A stretch of DNA of 64,000 nucleotides from Bacillota bacterium (GCA_023436115.1 JAEZKQ010000002.1:1-64000), one strand, 5' to 3'; counted from the first letter of the stretch, positions 16,685 to 25,096 are shown. The notes: generated by a model not told the origin, from the letters alone. A program made the numbers and translations.

Positions 16685-17706
16685 CAGAGAAGAACGCTAT
16701 AAAAAAAGCGAAATGGCAACTGACTACGGAGAAGTTTCTCGTTTTTATTATCGTTGCCTATTGTATCGTTGTCACAATAGCCAATTCAGAATTTTTACAG
16801 CTGGCTACTTTTTTTGATATGGTAAAATCATCGGCGGGATCAATGGTTGTGGCAATGGGGTTGCTCCTCGTCATTATATCTGGCGGTATTGACGTATCGT
16901 TTACGGCTGTCGCTATTTTTGGCGGGTATGTGGCGACAAAGCTAATGATGTCTACGGGAATCGATAATATCTTTTTCGGCATACTGATAGCTTGCCTCAT
17001 CGGTCTTGCATTAGGGCTTGTGAATGCGGTATTTATCCATGTGACAAAGATGGAGCCGTTTATTATCACATTGGGCACATCGAGCTTGTTCCATGGTGTG
17101 GTGACAACGTTTATCGGAACAAAAAATATTGGTTCGCTTGAAATACCTTCCGCGATTACGAAATTTGGTGAAGCCAAGCTTTTTCAAATGGAAGACGGCT
17201 TTGGAGGGATAATGGGTCTCTCGGTGTTCTTCGTGATTGTGGTTCTGGTAATATTGGTCACTTGGTTCATACTATACAAAACAATGCTCGGAAAAGGCAT
17301 ATTCGCACTGGGATGTTCCATCGAAACAGCGAAGAGAGCCGGATTTAGCATTTGGAAAACACATCTTTTTATTTATGGATATATGGGTGTTCTCGCAGGT
17401 ATGATGGGTATGCTCTACATCGCGGAAGTGAACGGCTGTAATCCGGTGACATTGGTCGGTACTGAGCTTATGGTTATCGCTGCGGTGATCATCGGCGGTG
17501 CAAGAGTCTCCGGTGGTCAGGGTTCAATATTCGGAACGATACTGGGTGTCACAGTCATGTATATCATGAAAAACACGTTAATACTCCTTGGATTTACATC
17601 TTCATGGAACGACTTATTCCTTGGTATCATTCTTTTGTTCAGCATCATCATGACTTCCTATCAGGAAAGAAGAAAGAACAGGAGTATGTTTATCTTTACA
17701 GAGTAG
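16681..17706 (+). CDS. Sugar ABC transporter permease 1
   Basis: A 341-residue BPD_transp_2 (RbsC/LsrC-type) permease with eight or more hydrophobic segments. The ISGGIDVSFTAVA motif lies near residue 60 and the IIGGARVSGGQGSIFGT cytoplasmic loop near 264. It is translationally coupled to the ATPase gene. Together with the next permease it forms a heterodimeric channel, as in Lsr, Rha and Ery systems rather than the single-permease ribose system. Confidence 0.9.
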   Translation: MTEKNAIKKAKWQLTTEKFLVFIIVAYCIVVTIANSEFLQLATFFDMVKSSAGSMVVAMGLLLVIISGGIDVSFTAVAIFGGYVATKLMMSTGIDNIFFGILIACLIGLALGLVNAVFIHVTKMEPFIITLGTSSLFHGVVTTFIGTKNIGSLEIPSAITKFGEAKLFQMEDGFGGIMGLSVFFVIVVLVILVTWFILYKTMLGKGIFALGCSIETAKRAGFSIWKTHLFIYGYMGVLAGMMGMLYIAEVNGCNPVTLVGTELMVIAAVIIGGARVSGGQGSIFGTILGVTVMYIMKNTLILLGFTSSWNDLFLGIILLFSIIMTSYQERRKNRSMFIFTE

Positions 17707-17732
17707 TCTGAAAGTAAACGGAGGGAAAAAAT

Positions 17733-18764
17733 ATGCAAAAGGTAAAATCACTAATCAGAAAAGATTTACAGCTTAGCGTTCTTATTCTTGTGACAATAGG
17801 TATTTTGGCGTTGCTTGCGATAACGCTGGGCGAAAAGATGTATAATCCGAGAAACTTTTCGAGCATGGCACTGCAAATTTCCGAGTTTGCTGTTTTAACG
17901 CTGGGCATGGGCATTGTGATGCTGCTGGGCGGTATTGACCTTTCCATCGTCTCCAACGCGAATCTGTCGGGCATCATGGCTGCTTATGTATTGACGAATC
18001 AGAATCTTCTTGCATCTGTAGGCGAGCCCTTCACAGTGGTCATTGCCGTTCTCGTTGCGCTTGTGGTTGCGACTGTGGCCGGCACTTTTAACGGCATACT
18101 CATCACCAGGTTTTCTGTCAATCCTATCGTGGCGACATTGGGCACCATGATACTCTATCAGGGAATCAGCATGGCGGCAACAGGCGGCCAGGGCATCACG
18201 GATTTTCCTAAGCTCTATACGGAGTTCGGCACGGCGACATTCTTAACAGTACCCTATATATTCTGGCTGTTTTTAATTATCGCTCTCATTTTCGTTTTTG
18301 TGATGGGTAAGACGGGATTTGGCAAAAAGATATACATGATCGGTGAGAATCACACAGCGGCACGTTTTTCATCCATCAATAATGAAAAAATGGTGACGAT
18401 CGCTTATGCACTCGCCGGACTTATGGCTGGCTTTGCAGCGCTTATGATTATTGCCAGAGTGAACTCGGCCAAGGTGGGTTACGGAGATACGTATCTTCTC
18501 CAGGCAATCCTCGTGTGTGTGCTGGCGGGCATCAGTCCTTCGGGCGGCAAAGGAAAGATTGCCGGTATTATACTTGCTCTTGTCTGTATTCAGGTTTTGC
18601 AGAGCGCGTTTACAATCTGGCAGTTTACTCCATACGCCAAGAAGCTGATCTGGGGTATTATGCTGCTTGGTTTGTTGTTCATTAACAAGTATGTTGAATA
18701 TTCAGATGTCAAAAAACAAAAGCAGCTTTTGAAGAAACTAACGGCCTCCTCAAAAAAATGTTAA
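17733..18764 (+). CDS. Sugar ABC transporter permease 2
   Basis: A 343-residue RbsC/LsrD-type permease. It has LLGGIDLSIVSNANLSG near residue 65 and LAGISPSGGKGKIAGI near 264, with about eight to ten hydrophobic helices. ACGGAGGG lies 7 bases before the ATG, 26 bases after permease 1. It differs clearly from permease 1, so it is not a recent duplication. Confidence 0.9.
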   Translation: MQKVKSLIRKDLQLSVLILVTIGILALLAITLGEKMYNPRNFSSMALQISEFAVLTLGMGIVMLLGGIDLSIVSNANLSGIMAAYVLTNQNLLASVGEPFTVVIAVLVALVVATVAGTFNGILITRFSVNPIVATLGTMILYQGISMAATGGQGITDFPKLYTEFGTATFLTVPYIFWLFLIIALIFVFVMGKTGFGKKIYMIGENHTAARFSSINNEKMVTIAYALAGLMAGFAALMIIARVNSAKVGYGDTYLLQAILVCVLAGISPSGGKGKIAGIILALVCIQVLQSAFTIWQFTPYAKKLIWGIMLLGLLFINKYVEYSDVKKQKQLLKKLTASSKKC

Positions 18765-18777
18765 CGGGGGTGATCAT

Positions 18778-19341
18778 ATGAATTTAAAAGAAACAGCTTT
18801 TACAGTTATTAAAGAATACCAGTCGGTCTTCGAACGCCTTGATCTGGTTATGGTAGACAACTTTGTTAAGCTTATATCCGAGCATGACAGGATATTCTTT
18901 ATCGGCGTAGGCCGAGAAGGAATGATGACCAGGGCGTTTGCCATGCGCCTTATGCACATGGGAAAAGAAATCCATTGGATATGGGATGATACAACGCCGT
19001 CAATAAACAAAGGGGATCTTTTAATTGCAACAATTGGCGGCGGTAATATCGGGCATATCCGTTATGTTTGTGAAAAGGCCAAATCAAACGGTGCCACAGT
19101 TGCGGTGATGACGGGATCTCCCAGCGGAGAAGCCGTCAAAGCCGTTGCAGATTTCGTATTGTTTATTCCCGCATGTGTTTATCTGGGTACGGATGATGTC
19201 GTTCCTTCGATTCAGCCTATGGGGAACCTTTTTGAGCAGTGCTTACTCATCACATGTGATCTTATCGTCATGAAAATCGTTGATGAAACGCCCGGTCTGA
19301 CTTTTGAAAAGATGGAGAAACGCCACAGGAACGTTGAATAA
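18778..19341 (+). CDS. SIS-domain sugar-phosphate isomerase, 6-phospho-3-hexuloisomerase-like
   Basis: A 187-residue single SIS-domain protein, the usual length for HxlB. FIGVGREG near residue 41 and AFAMRLMHMGKEIHW near 53 match the HxlB pattern, with DTTPSINKGDLLIA following. The usual SGSGET phosphate loop is replaced by IGGGNIGH. No HxlA (hexulose-phosphate synthase) gene is nearby, so the ribulose monophosphate pathway is unlikely. In this operon it more probably isomerises an aldose/ketose phosphate derived from the imported sugar. GGGGGTGA precedes the ATG. Confidence 0.72.
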   Translation: MNLKETAFTVIKEYQSVFERLDLVMVDNFVKLISEHDRIFFIGVGREGMMTRAFAMRLMHMGKEIHWIWDDTTPSINKGDLLIATIGGGNIGHIRYVCEKAKSNGATVAVMTGSPSGEAVKAVADFVLFIPACVYLGTDDVVPSIQPMGNLFEQCLLITCDLIVMKIVDETPGLTFEKMEKRHRNVE

Positions 19342-19415
19342 TTAATATAAGTTTAGATCTGATTTAATAAGCCAGAGATGGTTTATTAAGTTTATCAAAA
19401 AACAGGGGTGGATAA

Positions 19416-19877
19416 ATGGTAAAGAAGATATATATTGGCTGCGATAATGCAGCTGTTGATCTTAAGAATACGATAAAAAAATTGATTGACAGTATGGGGA
19501 TAGAGGTCGAGGATGTGGGTGTCGACAGTACGTCGGATATGACCGAGTATCCTCATGTCGCAGAGAAGGTGGCGCTGAAAGTCATTGAAAGCGGATACAA
19601 AGATAATGGTGTGCTGATTTGTGGAACAGGTATTGGAATGGCAATCAGCGCAAACAAGTTTAAAGGTATACGCGCAGCAGTCTGCCACGACAATTTCTCG
19701 GCAGAGCGCGCAAAACTCAGCAACGATGCCAATGTGCTTTGCATGGGTGCAAGAGTTATCGGCGCAGAACTTGCCAAAAAAATCACGAAGGAATGGCTGT
19801 CTTTGGAGTTTAAGGACGGGAGTTCAACACCCAAAGTCAACGCCATCAAGAAGCTGGATGAAAAGAATTTTAAATAA
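19416..19877 (+). CDS. RpiB/LacAB-family sugar-phosphate isomerase with altered active site
   Basis: A 153-residue RpiB-fold isomerase. The catalytic cysteine (LICGTGIGMAISANK, near residue 70) and the first aspartate (GCDNAA) are kept. Compared with E. coli RpiB as I recall it, His 10 is Asn (CDN), the ring-opening His 99 is Ser (LSND instead of QHND), and the two C-terminal phosphate-binding arginines are Ser and Lys. In tetritol pathways RpiB homologues (EryI, DerI) convert erythrulose 4-phosphate to erythrose 4-phosphate, an open-chain substrate that needs no ring opening. That role fits here. GGGGTGG lies just before the ATG. Confidence 0.8.
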   Translation: MVKKIYIGCDNAAVDLKNTIKKLIDSMGIEVEDVGVDSTSDMTEYPHVAEKVALKVIESGYKDNGVLICGTGIGMAISANKFKGIRAAVCHDNFSAERAKLSNDANVLCMGARVIGAELAKKITKEWLSLEFKDGSSTPKVNAIKKLDEKNFK

Positions 19878-19909
19878 GATTTATGACTAATTTTTTGGAG
19901 GATTAAGGT

Positions 19910-20914
19910 ATGCAACGCATTTTTAATGATCCTGATTATATCGTGGATGAAATGCTGCAAGGGTTTGTAAAAACCCACAGTGACTTGGTAACAACGATTC
20001 CTGAAAACCCAAGAGTCATTAAAGCCATTGATGCGCCGGTTGACAGAGTTGGTGTTGTCACGGGCGGCGGGTCTGGTCATGAGCCCGCGTTTATTGGCTA
20101 TTTGGGTTATAACATGCTGGACGCTGTTGCTGTCGGTGAAATATGCACTTCACCATCGGCAAAGGCTTTTTACGATGCAATGATGACGGCAGATGCGGGA
20201 AAAGGTGTTGCCTGTCTTTACGGCAACTATTCCGGCGACAACATGAACGTGAAGATGGCAGTTAAAATGGCAAAAAAGGCCGGTGTGACTGTCAAAACTG
20301 TCGTGGCCAACGACGACGTAGCATCCGCCCCTAAAGACCAGCGTGAAAAGCGCAGAGGCGTTGCGGGCGAGATATTCATGTGGAAAATCGGCTCAGCAAA
20401 GGCAAAGCTCGGCGGAGATCTGGACGAAGTCATCACCTCAGCTCAGAAAGCCATTGATAATACAAGAAGCGTGGGTATCGGCCTCACGCCGTGTACATTG
20501 CCGGCTGTCGGGCATCCGAATTTTACGATTGAGCCCGGCATGATGGAGGTGGGTATCGGTCATCACGGCGAACCCGGTATTGAGGTCAGCCCGCTCGAGA
20601 ATGCGGCCAAGATAGCCAAACGTATGGTTGATATTGTTATTCCCGATTATCCGTTTGAGAAAGACGATGAACTTGCCATGATCGTTTCGGGACTTGGTGC
20701 GACACCTGTCATGGAGCTTTATGTGCTCTATAACGAAATTGAAAAGATTCTGACCGATATGGGCATCAAGGTTTATAAATCCTACGTTGGCAACTACTTC
20801 ACGTCTCTTGAAATGATGGGTGTTTCCTTTACGGCGATGAAGCTGGATGATGAGCTGAAAGAATTATTGGATCTGGAAACTGACAGTATTGGGTTAAAAC
20901 AGTTCAAGAGATAA
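19910..20914 (+). CDS. dhaK: Dihydroxyacetone (ketose) kinase, DhaK subunit
   Basis: A 334-residue DhaK with all family signatures: GGGSGHEP near residue 53, GNYSGDNMN, NDDVA (substrate aspartate) and the GHHGEPG site whose histidine binds the ketose carbonyl covalently. TTGGAGGA precedes the ATG. DhaL follows 12 bases later, so the pair forms the kinase core. It transfers phosphate to dihydroxyacetone or to a related ketose such as erythrulose. The second position of the GHHGEPG motif is His where E. coli has Ile, next to the substrate histidine. Confidence 0.9.
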   Translation: MQRIFNDPDYIVDEMLQGFVKTHSDLVTTIPENPRVIKAIDAPVDRVGVVTGGGSGHEPAFIGYLGYNMLDAVAVGEICTSPSAKAFYDAMMTADAGKGVACLYGNYSGDNMNVKMAVKMAKKAGVTVKTVVANDDVASAPKDQREKRRGVAGEIFMWKIGSAKAKLGGDLDEVITSAQKAIDNTRSVGIGLTPCTLPAVGHPNFTIEPGMMEVGIGHHGEPGIEVSPLENAAKIAKRMVDIVIPDYPFEKDDELAMIVSGLGATPVMELYVLYNEIEKILTDMGIKVYKSYVGNYFTSLEMMGVSFTAMKLDDELKELLDLETDSIGLKQFKR

Positions 20915-20926
20915 GGGGGGAGAAAT

Positions 20927-21559
20927 ATGAGTGCTTTTAGAAACGCAGACGGAAAAAGCATCGTAATGGCAGCCATAAAGGCTGTTCAAAATAATAAGGA
21001 CTACCTGGGAGAGATCGACGGGCTTATCGGCGACGGTGATCACGGCATGAATATGAATAAGGGTTTCACGATTTGTGAAACACGTATCGCGGATCAAGAT
21101 ATAAGCTTTTCCGAGGCTTTGGATACACTGGGAAGCATATTGCTTATGGAGATCGGCGGCTCGATGGGACCGATCTATGGCACGATATTCATGAACATGG
21201 CGGAAGAAGCCATGGATGAGATTGATGAGAAGGTATTCTCGATGATGCTCAGCAGTGCCCTTGACGGGCTTAAGGATATCATCGACGCGCGTGTGGGCGA
21301 CAAGACACTTGTCGATGTGTTAGAGCCCGCAGTGAACGGATTCTGCAAAGCGACTGATGAAGGTAAAGATTTTGCATCGGCGCTGGCCGTATTGAAAGAA
21401 AATGCGGAAAAAGGAAAAGAATCAACAAGGGATCTGGTTGCAAAGTTTGGGCGGTCCAGCAGGCTTGGTGAACGGTCTAAAGGTGTGTTGGATGCCGGTG
21501 CGACTTCATGCAATATCATTCTCAGCGCAATGGCAGACGGGATATTGGCACTGCTCTAA
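20927..21559 (+). CDS. dhaL: Dihydroxyacetone (ketose) kinase, DhaL nucleotide-binding subunit
   Basis: A 210-residue DhaL. The Mg-ADP-binding aspartates are in LIGDGDHGMNMNKGF near residue 28. GGSMGPIYG, RVGDKTLVDVLEPA and GRSSRLGERSKG follow in family order. AGGGGGGAG precedes the ATG. No DhaM (PTS phosphotransfer) gene follows, so the phosphoryl donor is either ATP directly or a DhaM coded elsewhere. Confidence 0.92.
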   Translation: MSAFRNADGKSIVMAAIKAVQNNKDYLGEIDGLIGDGDHGMNMNKGFTICETRIADQDISFSEALDTLGSILLMEIGGSMGPIYGTIFMNMAEEAMDEIDEKVFSMMLSSALDGLKDIIDARVGDKTLVDVLEPAVNGFCKATDEGKDFASALAVLKENAEKGKESTRDLVAKFGRSSRLGERSKGVLDAGATSCNIILSAMADGILALL

Positions 21560-21569
21560 GGAAAAATAA

Positions 21570-22478
21570 ATGAACGCACAAAAGAAAAAGAAATTCATTA
21601 TCTATATTGCGGTTGCTGCAGCTCTGGTCGGGGCTGCGGCACTGCTTATTGCTTTTTTGAGAGATGTTGGCGGTACGCAAAGACGTATTGCAGCGGGAAA
21701 CTTTCACACAGTTGGGCTTAAGGCCGACGGTACTGTTTTAGCGGCAGGCAACGATACATTCCGTCAGAGCGAAACGGAGAAAATGCAAGACATCAAGCAG
21801 ATTTTCGCTGGCGGTTTTCTCACGGTTGGCCTTAAGGCGGACGGAACATGTGTGGCAGTGGGCGATAATCTATACGGCCAGCGCAAGATTGAAGGCTGGA
21901 CAGATATCGTACAGGTTGCAATCGGAAATGACCATACCGTCGGGTTAAAGTCGGATGGAACTGTCGTGGCTGCGGGGTTGAACGATGTCGGCCAATGCGA
22001 TGTGTCAGATTGGCAAGATATTGTGGCGGTTTCCGCCGGGCTTTATCATACACTTGGTTTAAAGTCAGACGGAACCGTCGTGGCCACGGGAGACAACTAT
22101 CTAAGTCAGTGCGACACGCAAGACTGGAAAGACATTGTTGGCATTTCTGGCGGGGGTCTTCATTCAGTCGGTCTGAAAGCCGACGGCACTGTTGTTGCAG
22201 TTGGAAACAATGAATTTACTCAATGTGATGTATCCGAATGGACGGATATTGTACAGCTGACCGCCGGAGGCTATCATACAATTGGGATGAAAAAAGACGG
22301 GACGCTTGTTTCCACCGGTCTTAATGACTATAATCAATGCGATGTCACCGGCTGGAAGGGTATCGTCGAAATCTATGCGGCAAGAATGCATACTGTTGGT
22401 TTAAAATCTGACGGGACGGTAATCACAAACGGCAAAAATGAATATGGCCAATGTGAAACGGACTGGAAACTTTGGTAA
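21570..22478 (+). CDS. Membrane-anchored RCC1-repeat beta-propeller protein
   Basis: A 302-residue protein. A basic start and one membrane helix (about residues 9-30) are followed by seven tandem repeats of about 38 residues, each with the core HTVGLKxDGTVVAxGxN and ending in WxDI. The repeats are homogeneous, and seven units are enough for one closed propeller like RCC1. The bulk should face outside. It follows dhaL by 10 bases in the same operon. Extracellular RCC1-repeat proteins of Clostridia have no assigned function. A ligand-binding or surface role is possible, but no catalytic residues can be named. Confidence 0.8.
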   Translation: MNAQKKKKFIIYIAVAAALVGAAALLIAFLRDVGGTQRRIAAGNFHTVGLKADGTVLAAGNDTFRQSETEKMQDIKQIFAGGFLTVGLKADGTCVAVGDNLYGQRKIEGWTDIVQVAIGNDHTVGLKSDGTVVAAGLNDVGQCDVSDWQDIVAVSAGLYHTLGLKSDGTVVATGDNYLSQCDTQDWKDIVGISGGGLHSVGLKADGTVVAVGNNEFTQCDVSEWTDIVQLTAGGYHTIGMKKDGTLVSTGLNDYNQCDVTGWKGIVEIYAARMHTVGLKSDGTVITNGKNEYGQCETDWKLW

Positions 22479-22517
22479 AAGGAAAAGCTTCACGAATTTC
22501 GATTGGAGGAAGTAAGA

Positions 22518-23048
22518 ATGACCAATAAAGAATTGATGGAGTTCAACAAAAACAGGAAGATATGTCAGATTGCTTTTGTATGCAAGGATATTGAAGCGAC
22601 CATGCAAAAATGGGTGGAGACACTCAATGTGGGACCTTGGCTGGTGCTTACATTTGACAATTCATCCTTGGACGATTTTAAGGTGAACGGCGAATTGGTG
22701 ACAGAGCCTTATAAGTTCATCGTTGCGCTTGCCAATATTGGCGACACTCAAATAGAACTGCTGCAGCAGATTGAAGGGCCGTTGGCATATGAAAAGTATC
22801 TCAATGAAAAAGGCGAAGGTTTACATCATATTAAAGAACAAATGAGCATTGAAGGTATTAAAGAAACCACAGATGCGATGGCGAAAAAAGGCATTGGCGT
22901 GGCTCAAACCGGATTGTTCTGCGGACAGGATATTCATTGCGTTTTCGACAGTGAAAAGGTGCTAAACTTTATATACGAAGTTGGCAATAACCCCGAATTC
23001 GATTTGCCGGAAGATATGTATTATATTTATCCCCGGGAAGAAGCTTAA
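22518..23048 (+). CDS. VOC-superfamily (glyoxalase-like) protein
   Basis: A 176-residue protein with the vicinal oxygen chelate pattern: IAFVCKDIEATMQKWVE at the start, a QIELLQ strand-end metal ligand, GEGLHHIKEQM with a central histidine, and a second half ending VLNFIYEVG. The ATG at 22518 is chosen because GGAGG is 8 bases upstream; a TTG at 22503 overlaps that site. It is the last gene of the island operon. Relatives include methylmalonyl-CoA epimerase and glyoxalases. An epimerase/isomerase of a pathway intermediate or methylglyoxal protection are both possible. Confidence 0.75.
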   Translation: MTNKELMEFNKNRKICQIAFVCKDIEATMQKWVETLNVGPWLVLTFDNSSLDDFKVNGELVTEPYKFIVALANIGDTQIELLQQIEGPLAYEKYLNEKGEGLHHIKEQMSIEGIKETTDAMAKKGIGVAQTGLFCGQDIHCVFDSEKVLNFIYEVGNNPEFDLPEDMYYIYPREEA

Positions 23049-23083
23049 AAAAATTCAAGAGAGCTGTGTAAATATAAATATAT

Positions 23084-23114
23084 AAAACGCTGACTCATTT
23101 TTCAGCGTTTTTTA
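23084..23114 (+). terminator. Terminator of the rightward sugar operon
   Basis: AAAACGCTGA (23084-23093) pairs with TCAGCGTTTT (23102-23111) across an 8-base loop, followed by T. It lies 36 bases after the VOC gene. Confidence 0.85.
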
Positions 23115-23229
23115 TATTATTTCTAATCTGTGGCTTCCGTAGCGGCTGACAGTAATCTGGCATGCAGATTCAACCGTCATCAATAATAGCATTAATATAC
23201 ATAAAGACGAATAGTTGTCCAGAAAAGTA

Positions 23230-23259
23230 TTGGTTTATTGGGGCTTGTTCATGTATAAT
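23230..23259 (+). promoter_or_regulatory. Promoter of the PutP-type symporter gene
   Basis: TTGGTT (23230-23235) and TATAAT (23254-23259) with 18-base spacing, 35 bases before the ATG of the symporter. The minus-10 is perfect, the minus-35 weak. Confidence 0.5.
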
Positions 23260-23294
23260 AATATATTATTATTATTGGGAGGTAGACAAGCAAG

Positions 23295-24827
23295 ATGGGT
23301 ATTAGCGGATCTCAGGTTGAGATTTTTATTGCAATTATCGTATATGTTGCCCTGATGGTTGTTATCGGCATCATATATTATAAGCGCAACAAAGGTGCGG
23401 ATGATTATTTTTTGGGCGGGCGGTCTTTAGGCCCTTGGGTTTGCGCGATGAGCGCCGAAGCATCGGATATGTCCGGCTGGCTGCTAATGGGACTGCCGGG
23501 TGTGGCTTATGCGATCGGTATCGGTGAAGCATTCTGGACAGCTGTGGGACTGGCTCTTGGCACGTATCTGAACTGGCTGCTAGTTGCTAAGCGTCTGCGT
23601 AATTATACAAAGGTCGCAAAAGATTCAATCACTCTTCCGGATTTCTTTTCTAACCGTTTTCATGACAAGAAGAAAATACTCATGATCTTCTCGGGACTAT
23701 TTATCGTCGTGTTCTTTACGATCTATACGGCGACAGGCTTTAAAGCAGCGGGTACACTGTTCCAGTCGATATTTGGTCTTGATAATACCGGATATGTCTG
23801 GATGGTTATCATCAGCGCTTTGGTCATCGTTCTGTATACGGCTGTTGGCGGTTTCTTGGCTGAGAGTGTTACAGATTTGATTCAGGGTATACTTATGATC
23901 TTCTCATTGGTTATCGTCCTCGTGGTTGGCATTGCAACTGTGGGCGGCATTCCCCAAGTTGGTGAGAACTTAGGAAGCATCGGTAATTTCTTCAGCGTAT
24001 TGGGTGTACAGAACAATACAACGGGAGAGTTCGTCAATTACTCAGCATTGGATATTATATCGAACCTGGCATGGGGCCTTGGCTACTTTGGTATGCCACA
24101 TGTGCTGCTGCGTTTTATGGCCATCCGTTCATCCAGAGAATTAAAACGCTCCAGACGTATCGCAACCGTATGGGTGATCATCTCGCTGGCTGCTGCAGTC
24201 TTCATCGGTGTGGTTGGCCGGGCGCTTTTTGGAGATTCGCTGCTTCCGTCCGGACAACAGGAAACGGTGTTTATTCAGATGGCAGTCAAGCTGATGCCCA
24301 CATTTATTGCCGGTATTATGCTCTCCGGTATACTTGCAGCTACCATGAGCACGTCGGATTCACAGCTTCTTATCACATCGTCTGCGGTGTCTAACAACTT
24401 CTATAAGAGCTATGTGCGCCGTAAAGCCTCGGACAAAGAAATCATGTGGGTAGGACGTATCGTTGTTGTTTTGGTGGCCATCGTTGCAACTATTATGGCA
24501 CTTGGTAACAATGATACAATATTTGATCTCGTCAAATATGCGTGGGGCGGTTTCGGCGCTGCATTCGGGCCCGTGATACTCTTCTCGATATTCTGGAAAC
24601 GTATGACGCTCTCAGGTGCTTTAGGCGGCATGGTCGTCGGTGGTGCGACAGTTATTGTTTGGAAGGAAGTTATCTCTAAGCTCGGCGGTATTTTCGCTGT
24701 GTATGAGCTGCTTCCGGCCTTCATACTTGCCTCTTTGGTGATCATTGTGGTTTCGCTCATCTCCAAAGCACCATCTAAGGAAATTATGGATGAGTTCGAC
24801 AGAGCCAAAAACTATGCCCTTGATTAA
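23295..24827 (+). CDS. putP: Sodium/proline symporter, SSS family
   Basis: A 510-residue membrane protein with about 13 helices. The family markers are GADDYFLGGRSLGPWVCAMS near residue 34, EASDMSGWLLMGLPG near 55 and the late GILAATMSTSDSQLLITSSAVSNNFY segment. All are typical of PutP and its sodium site. It imports L-proline, or a close substrate, with Na+. TGGGAGG precedes the ATG. It is monocistronic, with its own promoter and terminator. No proline dehydrogenase lies near, so use as compatible solute or for Stickland-type reduction is possible. Confidence 0.9.
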   Translation: MGISGSQVEIFIAIIVYVALMVVIGIIYYKRNKGADDYFLGGRSLGPWVCAMSAEASDMSGWLLMGLPGVAYAIGIGEAFWTAVGLALGTYLNWLLVAKRLRNYTKVAKDSITLPDFFSNRFHDKKKILMIFSGLFIVVFFTIYTATGFKAAGTLFQSIFGLDNTGYVWMVIISALVIVLYTAVGGFLAESVTDLIQGILMIFSLVIVLVVGIATVGGIPQVGENLGSIGNFFSVLGVQNNTTGEFVNYSALDIISNLAWGLGYFGMPHVLLRFMAIRSSRELKRSRRIATVWVIISLAAAVFIGVVGRALFGDSLLPSGQQETVFIQMAVKLMPTFIAGIMLSGILAATMSTSDSQLLITSSAVSNNFYKSYVRRKASDKEIMWVGRIVVVLVAIVATIMALGNNDTIFDLVKYAWGGFGAAFGPVILFSIFWKRMTLSGALGGMVVGGATVIVWKEVISKLGGIFAVYELLPAFILASLVIIVVSLISKAPSKEIMDEFDRAKNYALD

Positions 24828-24847
24828 TACTGACTAAGGTTAGCCGG

Positions 24848-24881
24848 AGAAGAGCCTCAAAAGCAAGGCTCTTCTTTTTTT
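24848..24881 (+). terminator. Terminator of the symporter gene
   Basis: AGAAGAGCCT (24848-24857) and AGGCTCTTCT (24866-24875) form a perfect 10-bp stem followed by a T run. Confidence 0.9.
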
Positions 24882-25035
24882 ACAGTCAGCCAGATTGGCT
24901 ATGACCCCGACTGAAACGACAATCGCGGAGCAAGGTTATGGCTTGCTGGAATTTAATAGATATAATATTGACTGGCAAGAAGCTGAGCTGATGTAAAATG
25001 GCAAAGCCATATCTTTGCAAAAGATTCTGTCTCTC

Positions 25036-25064
25036 TTGTTGGCGTGAGCCAAACAAGGTATAAT
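25036..25064 (+). promoter_or_regulatory. Promoter of the NYN-domain gene
   Basis: TTGTTG (25036-25041) and TATAAT (25059-25064) separated by 17 bases, about 33 bases before the ATG. Confidence 0.65.
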
Positions 25065-25096
25065 GAATACACATTTTGGACAGATAGGGGAAATGA

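Noticed and set aside
2804..18764. Interpretation as an AI-2 (Lsr) uptake system, since SorC regulator, FGGY kinase, two permeases and LsrB-like binding protein are all present
   Set aside because: LsrF and LsrG are missing, most recalled LsrB ligand residues are not kept, and DhaKL and RpiB-like enzymes do not belong to Lsr operons.
21570..22478. DNA-level tandem repeat in the RCC1 gene as a CRISPR or satellite array
   Set aside because: The periodicity of about 114 bases is coding repetition with synonymous differences. No constant repeat with unique spacers is present anywhere in the window.
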